DNA of 64,000 nt from Roseibium marinum (GTDB lineage: Bacteria; Pseudomonadota; Alphaproteobacteria; Rhizobiales; Stappiaceae): the NCBI RefSeq assembly GCF_002906165.1, contig NZ_PPCN01000008.1, positions 62,001 through 126,000 of the forward strand, written 5' to 3'. Positions within the stretch are counted from its first letter, which is position 1; every line of letters begins with the position of its first letter. The position numbers and the translations under genes were made by a program. The notes below the pieces were generated by a model. The model ran no database searches and was not told the DNA's origin. It saw nothing but the letters and a program-made list of their open reading frames with translations. Shown one piece after another: positions 8,610 to 16,400 of this stretch.

Positions 8610-9886
8610 TTTCCTTCACATCCTTCGGTCTGCTCGGCCTGTTGACGCTGTCCATTCCGGTCGGCATCGTCCTGTTCCTGCTGGCCTTCGGCATCGACAC
8701 GTTCTTCAGCCCGTTTCCCCTGATGCGCGGGCTCGGCCAGGTGGTCTGGTCGTCTTCCAACAGCGCCACGCTCATCGCCATTCCGCTCTTCGTTCTGCTG
8801 GGTGAAATCCTGGTGCGCAGCGGCGTCGCCCGGCGGACCTATGCCGCGCTGGAAAAATGGGTGGCATGGATGCCGGGCGGACTGATTCACGCCAACATCG
8901 CCACCTCGACCATGTTTTCGGCGACCTCCGGCTCGTCCGTCGCCACGGCGGCAACGGTGGCGACCGTCGCCATGCCGCAGGCGCAGGAACTCGGCTACAA
9001 CCAGAAACTCTTCTCCGGCGCGATTGCCGCCGGCGGCACGCTCGGCATCATGATCCCGCCATCGATCAACCTGATCGTCTACGGCTTCCTGACCGAAAGC
9101 TCGATCCCGCAGCTCTTTCTCGCCGGGCTTGTCCCGGGCCTGCTTCTGGCCGGCCTGTTCATGGTGACCACCATCATCCTGTGTGTCATCTGGCCCTCCC
9201 TCGGCGGTCCCCGGCGCTCGAGCACGGCAGCGGAAAAGCTGGCGGGGCTTGCCGATCTTCTTCCGATATTCGGCCTCTTCGCCGCCATCGTCGGCTCGAT
9301 TTACGCCGGCTGGGCCACACCAACGGAGGCGGCAACCGTCGGCGTTGCCATCGCCCTGTTGATCGCCGCCCACCAGAAGGCGCTGACGTGGGAGATGCTT
9401 TCCGAAGCCATGCGCGGTTCGGTGAAGACGTCTTCCATGATCATGCTGGTGGTTATCGGCGCCTATGTCCTCAATTTCGCGCTGACGGCGGCCGGCGTCA
9501 GCCGGGCTTTGCAGGATCTTCTGGGCGGGCTCGGCCTCGGTCCCCTTGAGACGCTGCTGGTGATCGTCCTGATCTACATCGTCCTCGGCTTCTTCATCGA
9601 AACCCTGTCGCTGATGGTGGCGACAATCCCGATCGTCGTGCCGATCGTCGTCCAGCTCGGCTACGACAAGATCTGGTTCGGCATTTTGATGATCATCCTG
9701 GTGGAAATGGCACTGATCACTCCGCCGGTCGGGCTGAACCTCTATGTGGTCCAGGCGGCGCGCAAATCGGGAAGCTTCAGCGATGTGATGCTGGGCTGCA
9801 TTCCCTATGCGCTGGCGATGCTGGCGATGGTCGGGCTGCTGATCCTCATGCCGCAACTGGCCCTCTTCCTTCCCTCAACCCTCTGA
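8606..9886 (+). CDS. TRAP transporter large permease (DctM)
   Basis: A 426-residue, twelve-helix transport subunit that exchanges solute with Na+ in TRAP systems. Family landmarks are 'LIAIPLFVLLGEIL', 'MFSATSGSSVATAATVATVAMP', 'GAIAAGGTLGIMIPPS' and 'MALITPPVGLNLYVVQ'. A GGGGGAAG ribosome binding site precedes the overlapping ATG. It is in one operon with the receptor and DctQ. Confidence 0.95.
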   Translation: MISFTSFGLLGLLTLSIPVGIVLFLLAFGIDTFFSPFPLMRGLGQVVWSSSNSATLIAIPLFVLLGEILVRSGVARRTYAALEKWVAWMPGGLIHANIATSTMFSATSGSSVATAATVATVAMPQAQELGYNQKLFSGAIAAGGTLGIMIPPSINLIVYGFLTESSIPQLFLAGLVPGLLLAGLFMVTTIILCVIWPSLGGPRRSSTAAEKLAGLADLLPIFGLFAAIVGSIYAGWATPTEAATVGVAIALLIAAHQKALTWEMLSEAMRGSVKTSSMIMLVVIGAYVLNFALTAAGVSRALQDLLGGLGLGPLETLLVIVLIYIVLGFFIETLSLMVATIPIVVPIVVQLGYDKIWFGILMIILVEMALITPPVGLNLYVVQAARKSGSFSDVMLGCIPYALAMLAMVGLLILMPQLALFLPSTL

Positions 9887-9898
9887 GAGAGATTTCCC

Positions 9899-10552
9899 AT
9901 GCAATTCAAAACGGCGACAGGAGTGCTCTCCTGCACTCCGGACCGGCTCATCGTCGCCGGCTGGACCGGCCGCGATCGGGCCGCGGTGGACCACCATATC
10001 GAGGAACTTGCCGCCATCGGCGTCCCGGCGCCTTCCTCTGTCCCGCTCTATTACCAGTGCGCGCCGGCACTGCTGACACAGGAAGCTTCCATTCAGGTGC
10101 TGGGCGACCAATCCTCCGGCGAGGCGGAACCCTTTCTTCTGAAGCAGGACGGCCGGATCTGGCTGGGACTTGCCTCGGATCATACGGACCGGGCGCTGGA
10201 GACCTATTCGGTCGCCTGTTCCAAACAGGCCTGCGCCAAGCCCGTCGCGGACACGCTCTGGCTCCTCGAAGACGTCGCAGACCATCTCGATAGCCTGAAG
10301 CTTCAATCCTGGATCCGTGAAGGCGGTGACTGGGTCGCCTACCAGGACGGAACTCTGGCCTCGATCCTGCCGCTTCAGCAGCTGATCGCCGGGGCGGATC
10401 TTCGCGATGGCACGGCAATGCTGTGCGGCACCCTTCCGGCCATCGGCGGTGTCCGGGCTTCCGCCGAATTCAAGATGGCTCTGGAAGACCCGGTTTCCGG
10501 CCAGTCGATCGCATGGAGCTACACCAGCACTTTTCTTGAAATCGTTTCGTGA
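9899..10552 (+). CDS. DUF2848 family protein
   Basis: A 217-residue protein of the DUF2848 family, distantly related to fumarylacetoacetate-hydrolase-like folds. Landmarks are 'RLIVAGWTGRDRAAVDHHIEELAAIG', 'SSVPLYYQ' and 'LASDHTDRALE'. It lies 12 bases after dctM, and members often accompany amidases and transporters in catabolic loci. It probably acts on the imported compound, but the chemistry is not known. Confidence 0.8.
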   Translation: MQFKTATGVLSCTPDRLIVAGWTGRDRAAVDHHIEELAAIGVPAPSSVPLYYQCAPALLTQEASIQVLGDQSSGEAEPFLLKQDGRIWLGLASDHTDRALETYSVACSKQACAKPVADTLWLLEDVADHLDSLKLQSWIREGGDWVAYQDGTLASILPLQQLIAGADLRDGTAMLCGTLPAIGGVRASAEFKMALEDPVSGQSIAWSYTSTFLEIVS

Positions 10553-10627
10553 TATCCATCGGATGCGTCGAAGCGAGGTAAATCTGTTTGCTGCGATCCT
10601 GGCAGAAAGCCCTGCTGCATCCCTGGT

Positions 10628-10730
10628 GCTGTCCCGGACCTGATCCGGGACCTGCCACAAGGCCGCGGCTCAAAACCGGGACGACCGGGTGGTGATGGCA
10701 TCTTCCGGTTCCGGCCGAAACCGGCTTGAT
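10628..10730. repeat. Intergenic palindromic repeat, 'TCCCGG...CCGGGA' type
   Basis: The core TCCCGGACCTGATCCGGGAC is an imperfect palindrome, followed by CGCGGCTCAAAACCGGGAC. The same 'TCCCGGCTCAAGGCCGGGA' style hairpin occurs at 27338-27390 and, in fragment form, at 54352-54380. Such elements are common between genes in alphaproteobacteria. It may also end the upstream transcript. Confidence 0.6.
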
Positions 10731-10787
10731 GACGATGGTAAATCCGGGCCATTTCTGTTGGACCGATGTTTTCGAGGATTCTAGTTC

Positions 10788-12080
10788 ATGAGCGCACCGT
10801 TTCCCTGGGCAGTTGAAACCGCGGAGAGCCGTCTGGAGTCTGCTCTTCAGGCTGCTTCCGGCAACCCTGCGGCGAAGGCGGTTTTCACCGGACTGCTTGA
10901 AGACCGGGCTCGCGGCCAGGCAAAGGCGGCGGCAGGTCTGAAAACGCCGCTTTCCGGCGCTCTTGTCAGCGTCAAGGCGCTGTTCGATGTCGCGGGAGAG
11001 ATCACCACCTCCGGCACGAAGGTTCTGCGCAACGATCCTCCGGCACAAGCCGACGCGCCCGCGATTGCCCGGCTCGATGCGGCAGGCGGCGTCTTCGTCG
11101 GACTGACCAACATGTCGGAATTCGCCTATTCCGGCCTCGGCCTCAATCCACATCACGGCACCCCGCAGAACCCGGCCTATCCCGGCTGCGCACCCGGCGG
11201 CTCCACCAGCGGCGGCGCGGTCTCGGTCGCTCTCGGCCTCTGCGACGTGGCAATCGGCAGTGACACCGGCGGCTCGCTCCGCATCCCGGCGGCCTTCACC
11301 GGCATCACCGGATTCAAACCCACCCAGGCCTCCGTGCCACTGACAGGCGGCAAGCCGCTGTCGGACAGCCTCGACAGTTTCGGGCCGATGGCAAAATCCG
11401 TGGCGGTCTGTGAACTCGCCTGGCAGGTGATGGCCGGTCGTCCCACCGTCCCTTCTTCTCCCGCGTCCGCCCGTCTGGTCATTCCGGGCAATTTCGGGTT
11501 CGACGAGATCGAACCTCAGGTCGCCGAAGGCTTCGAGGCCGTTGTTCGGCACATGCAGGACAAGGGTTTCGATGTGATCCGCAAGGACCTGGACTCAATG
11601 AAACTCTATGGCGATGTACCGCCGTGGCATATGACGGCGGTGGAATCGCGCGCCCATTACGAGGATCATTTCCAGGGCTCGCCCGAATGCTTCGATCCGC
11701 GCGTCCATGCCCGCATGGCGCGGGCCGCTGAAATAACCGCGATTGACTACCGCCGGACCCTCAATCGACGCGCGGAATTCATCGCGGCCTTCCGCGAAGA
11801 ACTGGGTGGCGACATGCTCCTGCTGCCGACCACCCCGATCCTGCCCCCGAAAATAGACGATCTAGCCGACGACGACACCTTCAACCGCATGAACCTCCTG
11901 GCCCTGCGCAACCCGACCCTGGCCAACATCGCCGACGCCTGCAGCCTCGCCCTGCCCTATCGGCACGCGGGCAACGTCCTGAGCGCCATGCTCATTGCCT
12001 CGGGCGAACGGGACGACGCTTTGCTGGCGTGCGGGAAGGCGGTTGAAGAGGCACTCGCGGCGATGGATCGGAACAATTGA
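10788..12080 (+). CDS. Amidase-signature family hydrolase
   Basis: A 430-residue serine amidase. The Ser-cisSer-Lys triad is visible: Lys in 'SVKALFDVAG' (about residue 63), the first Ser in 'GGSTSGGAVS' (about 140) and the nucleophile in 'IGSDTGGSLRIPAAF' (about 164). The C-terminal half carries 'LLLPTTPILPPKI', typical of the family. It is downstream of the TRAP/DUF1445/DUF2848 operon, separated by a 235-base gap with a repeat, and probably belongs to the same pathway by releasing ammonia from an amide substrate. The specific substrate is not evident. Confidence 0.9.
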   Translation: MSAPFPWAVETAESRLESALQAASGNPAAKAVFTGLLEDRARGQAKAAAGLKTPLSGALVSVKALFDVAGEITTSGTKVLRNDPPAQADAPAIARLDAAGGVFVGLTNMSEFAYSGLGLNPHHGTPQNPAYPGCAPGGSTSGGAVSVALGLCDVAIGSDTGGSLRIPAAFTGITGFKPTQASVPLTGGKPLSDSLDSFGPMAKSVAVCELAWQVMAGRPTVPSSPASARLVIPGNFGFDEIEPQVAEGFEAVVRHMQDKGFDVIRKDLDSMKLYGDVPPWHMTAVESRAHYEDHFQGSPECFDPRVHARMARAAEITAIDYRRTLNRRAEFIAAFREELGGDMLLLPTTPILPPKIDDLADDDTFNRMNLLALRNPTLANIADACSLALPYRHAGNVLSAMLIASGERDDALLACGKAVEEALAAMDRNN

Positions 12081-12087
12081 AAAAGCG

Positions 12088-12121
12088 CCCGGCGTCAGGT
12101 GATTGATTTCCCGACGCCGGG
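12088..12121. terminator. Stem-loop between convergent genes
   Basis: CCCGGCGTC and GACGCCGGG form a perfect 9-bp stem with a 16-base loop just after the amidase stop. There is no strong T tract, so it may serve as a weak bidirectional terminator. Confidence 0.5.
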
Positions 12122-12145
12122 AACGACCGTTGCGGGGTGAGATTT

Positions 12146-12505
12146 TCAGAGCCTTTCCGCCAGCCTCTTCAGGACAACCCGGTTCCGGCTCGTCACCGTC
12201 GAGCGTTTCCAGCCGTATTTCCGGCAGACTGCGGAGAACTTCCCTCCCCCGGCCTTGCACATGACCTCGAACTGCAGCGCCCGGCGGGCGTCGGCATCCT
12301 CCACAAGGAAGAACCAGCCCAACGCTTCTTCCGCCCTGCTGACCTGCGCAGGGGAAAAGTGACGCCGCCGCTTGGCGATTTTGCCCTTGTATTCCGGCCA
12401 GGCCGCCAACACCGCCTGCGGCCCGTCTCCCTTCCCCGTCACGGCAATCACTTCGACTGCTTCGATCAGGCGTACCAGGACATCTTCAGGTGTAACATTC
12501 AGCAT
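12146..12505 (-). CDS. DUF6362-like, prophage-associated protein
   Basis: A 119-residue protein. The pattern 'AAWPEY', 'PAQVSRAEEALGWFF', a basic middle and 'KYGWKRSTVTSRNRVVLKRL' resembles DUF6362-type proteins, which end in a helix-turn-helix and are frequent in alphaproteobacterial prophages. The ATG at 12505 has only a weak ribosome site. It lies at the edge of a small phage-like patch. The assignment rests on motif resemblance and the function is unknown. Confidence 0.6.
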   Translation of the reverse strand: MLNVTPEDVLVRLIEAVEVIAVTGKGDGPQAVLAAWPEYKGKIAKRRRHFSPAQVSRAEEALGWFFLVEDADARRALQFEVMCKAGGGKFSAVCRKYGWKRSTVTSRNRVVLKRLAERL

Positions 12506-12600
12506 GGTTGGAAACCTTTATGTTGCACATCTCTATTGCGCGCCGAAGCTGTCTGGGCGTACTAAACAACCTTCGAAGAGAAGAAATTGGGGGGGACGGG

Positions 12601-12945
12601 ATGAACTTTAAGATTTCAACAGCTCTTGCCGTCACGTGTCTAACACTTGCAGCTTGTGCAAAGGGGCCGGACGCAATCAAACCTGCTGATATTCCGCTTG
12701 CTGCGTATACCGGCCAATCTTGCTCCAATTTAGAGAAAGAATTGCAACTGGAGAAAGATCGGCTTGAGACACTGGAAGACGCGCAGCGCAGTGCGCAAAC
12801 AGGTGACGCCATTGGTGTTTTCCTTGTTGGCATTCCGATCTCAAGTGCGACTGGCGGCGATAAAGAGGGCGACCTAGCTGTTTCGAAGGGCAAAGTGCAG
12901 TCCATTGAACTCGCAATGAAATCGAAGAACTGCCGCAGTTCGTAA
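12601..12945 (+). CDS. Hypothetical lipoprotein
   Basis: A 114-residue protein with a lipoprotein signal: MNFKISTALAVTCLTLAAC, lipobox LAAC with Cys19. The mature part has a helical 'SCSNLEKELQLEKDRLETLE' followed by 'GVFLVGIPISSATGGDKEGD' and a final helix ending KNCRSS. This two-helix plus glycine loop pattern is seen in many uncharacterised proteobacterial lipoproteins. A G-rich ribosome site lies just before the ATG. Base composition is lower in GC than its neighbours, hinting at separate origin. Confidence 0.72.
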   Translation: MNFKISTALAVTCLTLAACAKGPDAIKPADIPLAAYTGQSCSNLEKELQLEKDRLETLEDAQRSAQTGDAIGVFLVGIPISSATGGDKEGDLAVSKGKVQSIELAMKSKNCRSS

Positions 12946-12955
12946 TGCATCGCTG

Positions 12956-12984
12956 CTGGCCCGCCATGGGAACTGGCGGGCCAG
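12956..12984. terminator. Bidirectional stem-loop terminator
   Basis: CTGGCCCGCCA and TGGCGGGCCAG form a perfect 11-bp stem with a 7-base loop, placed exactly between the convergent lipoprotein gene and the gene ending at 12988. TCTTC follows on the plus strand. Confidence 0.7.
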
Positions 12985-12987
12985 TCT

Positions 12988-13407
12988 TCAAGCCGCTTTT
13001 ACCCGGCCTGCCTCAGCCGCCATCAGCCCGTCCAGCTCATAAGAGAGCAGGACCGACAGGGTGAGCGTCGGAGCGGAGGGGTTGATATGTTTGGCGCGCT
13101 TGAGCAGATCGTCCAGGTCGAGCTGGTCGAAGAGATCCAGAAATCCCCTGCGGTCGATCCATTCCGGTTTTCTCGTCACCAGCCAGGAGACCGCCGTCAG
13201 GCACGGCGCCGACCAGTTGCCGCGGTTCTGCTCCGTATTGATCAGACCGAAGACCAGACGCAGATGCTCCGGCCCATGCTTTTTCAGCAGCGTCTGACAC
13301 GTGCGCCGCGCCTTGGACTGGTGACGCCCCTCCGCACGCCTGGTGTGATTGACGAATTGCACGCCGTATTCGGCGGCGATCCTGTCCACATGCCCGCCCG
13401 ACGCCAT
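12988..13407 (-). CDS. Hypothetical phage-associated protein
   Basis: A 139-residue protein without a domain I recognise with certainty. It starts MASGGHVDRIAAEYGVQFVN and contains 'RGNWSAPCLTAVSWLVTRKP' and a leucine-rich acidic stretch 'LFDQLDLDDLLKRAKHINP'. Its start overlaps the stop of the upstream gene by one base (TGATG), so the two are co-translated. The pair is divergent from an S24-type repressor, which places it in the early region of a prophage remnant. Confidence 0.65.
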   Translation of the reverse strand: MASGGHVDRIAAEYGVQFVNHTRRAEGRHQSKARRTCQTLLKKHGPEHLRLVFGLINTEQNRGNWSAPCLTAVSWLVTRKPEWIDRRGFLDLFDQLDLDDLLKRAKHINPSAPTLTLSVLLSYELDGLMAAEAGRVKAA

Positions 13408-13736
13408 CAGTCATTGCCTTTCAATGCTTGGGAGGTGTTTAGACCTTTGGGCACCCGTTGCAGGGAGCCGAAGGCGGCTTCGGCCCTTTCCCGTGCCGTT
13501 GACACTTTTTGTTCTCGTTTTGTTCTAATGATCTTTCCATCGGATACCTTCGGATTGACCCCAGCGCGCTGGCCTTGCCCCAGCTTCAGAAGCCGGAGTT
13601 CCAGAGTGAGCAACCGGGTGCGCGCCTTTTCCAGCGCGAATTCGTCTTCCAGGCGGGCACTCGGCCGCTCCGCCCGGATCCGGCAATAGGCGACTTTCTC
13701 ACGCGCGGACTCGATCTGTTCCTTGAGTTCATTCAT
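13407..13736 (-). CDS. Hypothetical coiled-coil protein in phage-like operon
   Basis: A 109-residue, highly charged, mostly helical protein: MNELKEQIESAREKVAYCRI and 'LEDEFALEKARTRLLTLELR' predict a coiled coil over residues 1-60, with a basic C-terminus. I chose the ATG at 13736, preceded by GGAGGAGAGG, over a longer frame that reads through the promoter region. It is divergent from the repressor gene with an operator in between, so it is probably repressor-controlled. The function is unknown. Confidence 0.62.
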   Translation of the reverse strand: MNELKEQIESAREKVAYCRIRAERPSARLEDEFALEKARTRLLTLELRLLKLGQGQRAGVNPKVSDGKIIRTKREQKVSTARERAEAAFGSLQRVPKGLNTSQALKGND

Positions 13737-13858
13737 AAAGCCTCTCCTCCGCGCCGGCGTGAAATCATGTCCTTCACCGGCAGGTGGGCCGGACCCTCGG
13801 GACACATTCGCATTTCCATCATGTTTTCCAATCACCAAACTCATTGCTTGCAAATTCG

Positions 13859-13873
13859 TACGCTTTATGCGTA
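13859..13873. promoter_or_regulatory. Candidate phage-repressor operator O1
   Basis: TACGC-N5-GCGTA with right flank ATGCGTATAC. It lies in the divergent promoter between the coiled-coil gene (13736) and the repressor (13949) and matches the palindrome at 14847-14867 downstream of the repressor. Confidence 0.6.
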
Positions 13874-13948
13874 TACATGTCAACGTGGAATTCATACGAT
13901 TTCTACTGCTATCACGTACGCACCCCAATCGGCACGGCAGAGACGAAC

Positions 13949-14683
13949 ATGGAAGAGACCACCCAATCCGCCGTATCCAGGCAGCTTGCGGATCTGAAAA
14001 ACCGCAGCGGACTGTCCATCCGCGCCATCGCACGCGCGATGGGCTACCAGAACGCATCGTCCATCCAGCGCTATTTCAGTCAGGACTATTCCAAACCCGC
14101 CCTGCCCGCGGACTTTGTCGCCAAACTGCTGCCGGTTCTCACCGGCAAGGGCGAGCAGCCGGTGACAAGGGAGGAAGTTCTGGCGCTGGCCCCGGACTCC
14201 ATCACGGATCTGGAGGCCGCCCTCGCATCGCCGCAGGCGGCAAGGCCGCTGGAAATCAAGGGCCAGGTAGCCGCGGGCCTGTGGATGGAAGCAGGCCTGT
14301 TCGAGACGGACGCCACCAGAAAAGCGACGATGGCCGGCGACCTGCGCTACCCGAACGAATACCAGTATCTGTTGCAGATCAATGGTGAAAGCCTGAACCG
14401 GATCGCTCGCGACGGCGACTTCGTCCTTTGCCTCGACTATCTCGAGGCCGGCATTGATATCAGGTCAGGCGACCTGGCGGTTGTGGAGCGCTCAAGAGAT
14501 GGGGGACACACCATCGAACGCACGGCCAAGCGCATCATTCGCCGCGATGGCGGAATTGAATTGCGCCCGGAATCCGACGACCCGCGCTTCCAGGACCCGA
14601 TCATCTTCAACGAACTCGACGAAGAGGCAACGGAAGTCCGCATCATTGCCAAGATCCTGACCGTCATCCGCCAGATCGTTTGA
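13949..14683 (+). CDS. S24-family (LexA/CI-like) phage repressor
   Basis: A 244-residue repressor. The N-terminal HTH covers residues 8-60 ('LKNRSGLSIRAIARAMGY', 'NASSIQRYFSQDY'), then a linker and a C-terminal S24/LexA-like domain from about residue 105, including 'KGQVAAGLWMEAG', 'LLQINGESLNRIARDGDFVL' (the Ser region) and 'DLAVVERSRDGG'. The start at 13949 is chosen because the HTH begins soon after; the upstream frame runs through the promoter. 'GQVAAG' may represent the Ala-Gly cleavage region. It is flanked by TACGC-N5-GCGTA sites on both sides. Confidence 0.85.
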   Translation: MEETTQSAVSRQLADLKNRSGLSIRAIARAMGYQNASSIQRYFSQDYSKPALPADFVAKLLPVLTGKGEQPVTREEVLALAPDSITDLEAALASPQAARPLEIKGQVAAGLWMEAGLFETDATRKATMAGDLRYPNEYQYLLQINGESLNRIARDGDFVLCLDYLEAGIDIRSGDLAVVERSRDGGHTIERTAKRIIRRDGGIELRPESDDPRFQDPIIFNELDEEATEVRIIAKILTVIRQIV

Positions 14684-14808
14684 GCGCCAGCGGGAACCCA
14701 CTCAACAATCCCGACCAACCGAAGCGCGCCCCGCCACCGCTCTCCCGGTCCGAACGGCGCACCGCGCGTCAGCGCTTTCCCGACCCAGAACACCAGAAAA
14801 AGCCCGCG

Positions 14809-14867
14809 TATGCGCACAGCGTATAAATACATGCCATCCAATTGACTTATACGCATTATGCGTATAA
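14809..14867. promoter_or_regulatory. Candidate repressor operators O2 and O3
   Basis: Positions 14847-14867 form a perfect 21-bp palindrome: TTATACGCAT, a central T, then ATGCGTATAA. A degenerate site TATGC-N5-GCGTA lies at 14809-14823. The centres are 41 bp apart, close to four helical turns. They precede the gene at 14898 and share the TACGC-N5-GCGTA core with the site upstream of the repressor gene. Confidence 0.68.
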
Positions 14868-14897
14868 CTGTTGATTGTATCGGAAAGGAGTGTTTTG

Positions 14898-15227
14898 ATG
14901 TCTTTGAACCTGGACATGTCGTTCTTCTGGGTGATCTGCGAGCTGGAAGGGTCCCTCTATCTGCCGGAAACGGAATTCGAGGACATGTCCCTTCGCAGAA
15001 TTGTCGGCGACATCCGCGGCGGCCAGCTTGAAAATGTTCGGGCCATCCTGGAAACCAATCCGGCAGAGGGCTGGTGCAACGACATCACCGGCGACGTCCT
15101 GGCCGCCGCCTTCCCTGAACTCGAGCCGGAAGTCGAGGACGGGATCGCGGACGAAAACTGGTCGGACTACAGCGCGGAGCGCCTGAACGGCAGACTTGCC
15201 GGCATTCGGGTCCGGGTGGCGGCATGA
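14898..15227 (+). CDS. Hypothetical acidic protein under phage-type operators
   Basis: A 109-residue acidic protein, MSLNLDMSFFWVICELEGSL at the start, with 'GWCNDITGDVLAAAFPELEP' in the middle. I do not recognise a domain. The ATG at 14898 follows AAAGGAG at good spacing. The operators directly upstream suggest the neighbouring S24 repressor controls it. Confidence 0.65.
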   Translation: MSLNLDMSFFWVICELEGSLYLPETEFEDMSLRRIVGDIRGGQLENVRAILETNPAEGWCNDITGDVLAAAFPELEPEVEDGIADENWSDYSAERLNGRLAGIRVRVAA

Positions 15228-15248
15228 CCTCCCCTCAAGAACTTTCTC

Positions 15249-15430
15249 TGGTTGGACAAATAAAAGTTTTTACATCCTGCCTTTCATAAAACTGCACAAG
15301 CAGCAGCGTTATCGATTGATATTATAGCGATATTTCTGCCAATTTTAGGAATTGCATCGCAGCGTCCCGCAACCCAACCTCACCATTGACAGCCATAAAA
15401 ACTCTCATTAGGACTTTCTTGGTCCAACAA
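15249..15430. promoter_or_regulatory. Two FadR/GntR-type operator boxes
   Basis: TGGTTGGACAA at 15249-15259 and TGGTCCAACAA at 15420-15430 both fit the FadR-subfamily consensus TNGTNNNACNA. Both are preceded by ACTTTCT and followed by ATAA, so they are longer direct repeats 171 bp apart. They lie upstream of the FadR-type gene at 15480. Confidence 0.65.
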
Positions 15431-15479
15431 ATAAGAACTTGACCTTGCGAAACACTGAAAACGGATTTTGAGAACGGTA

Positions 15480-16208
15480 ATGAGTGCAGAATTGGGCGGC
15501 GAACCCGGAAAGGCGGGCCCTGCAGGCGAATCCGCGGTCGACGCGGTCGTGCAGCAAATTCGCAACCTGATCGCGAGCTCCAAGCTGAAGGTCGGCGACC
15601 ACCTGCCGACCGAGCGCGATCTGTGCGCGCAGTTCAATGCAAGCCGCAACACCGTCCGCGAGGCCATGCGTATCCTGAAGGCCTACGGACTGGTGGATGT
15701 ACGCCCCAAGATCGGCGCAACCATCACCGACAACCGCATGACACGGGCGTTCGAGCTGTTCTCGTTCAATACCATGGAGATCTCCCGCAAGACCTTCAGC
15801 GACGTCCAGGCCTTCCGCAGCCTCATCGAAGTCGGCTCGGCGGACCTCTTTTTCGACCGGCTGCGGCAGGAGGATCTGGACGATCTTTCCGAAATCAACG
15901 CCAGTCTGGCCGAGAACCACGACCTGAACGAGGCGTCGGAAATCGACTTCGCTTTCCATGTGCGCCTGGTCTCGATCCTGGACAACCACGCCGTTCTCGA
16001 TGTTTACGCGGTGATGAAACCCGTCATCCTGCGGATCATGCAGAAGGGCAAGACCCGCAGGACCTTCATGACCGAAACCTTCAGCGAGCATCAGGACGTC
16101 GTTGACGCGCTCGCGGCGCGCGACCGGCTGGCCTTTCAGTACCGTCTGCGCAGTCACCTGATGATTGGATTCCGGTTTTTCAGTGAGGAGATGGAGGAAT
16201 CCGCCTGA
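15480..16208 (+). CDS. GntR-family (FadR subfamily) transcriptional regulator
   Basis: A 242-residue regulator. The winged HTH ('AVVQQIRNLIASSKLKVGDH', 'LPTERDLCAQFNASRNTVRE', 'AMRILKAYGLVDVRP') is followed by an all-helical FCD effector domain with the metal/ligand histidines in 'DFAFHVRLV', 'FSEHQDVVDAL' and 'LRSHLMIGF'. Either the ATG at 15480 or a TTG four codons earlier could start it. It is directly upstream of a sugar ABC operon and a lactonase gene and probably regulates them. The two TNGTNNNACNA boxes indicate autoregulation. Confidence 0.92.
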   Translation: MSAELGGEPGKAGPAGESAVDAVVQQIRNLIASSKLKVGDHLPTERDLCAQFNASRNTVREAMRILKAYGLVDVRPKIGATITDNRMTRAFELFSFNTMEISRKTFSDVQAFRSLIEVGSADLFFDRLRQEDLDDLSEINASLAENHDLNEASEIDFAFHVRLVSILDNHAVLDVYAVMKPVILRIMQKGKTRRTFMTETFSEHQDVVDALAARDRLAFQYRLRSHLMIGFRFFSEEMEESA

Positions 16209-16331
16209 AAAACCGTATGCCCGGAACCGAATACGGCAGGCCGGAAGCGCCGACCGGCCACAAGGGCACAGCAGGATCAACGGATGACCGGTCGAATTCG
16301 GCTGCTCATCCAGAAGTTGGTCGTTTCTGGA

Positions 16332-16375
16332 ATGTTGGCGCATCCCGCGTTCGAATGAACGCAAGATGCTCTGGC
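16332..16375. repeat. Dispersed intergenic hairpin repeat, copy 1
   Basis: This copy reads TGTTGGCGCATCCCGCGTTC, GAAT, then GAACGCAAGATGCTCTGG, an imperfect hairpin. It shares the pattern TGTTGGAGCAYCYTGTC ... TGAACGCAGRATGCTCC with copies at 17724, 23232, 46594 and 58583. It lies between the regulator and the solute-binding gene. Confidence 0.6.
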
Positions 16376-16400
16376 AGGCGTATTAATGGGAGGAAGTGAA

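Noticed and set aside
8564-9856. 430-residue minus-strand open frame opposite dctM
   Set aside because: It is a low-complexity shadow (Asp/His/Gln/Arg rich) of the DctM gene; no ribosome site or domain.
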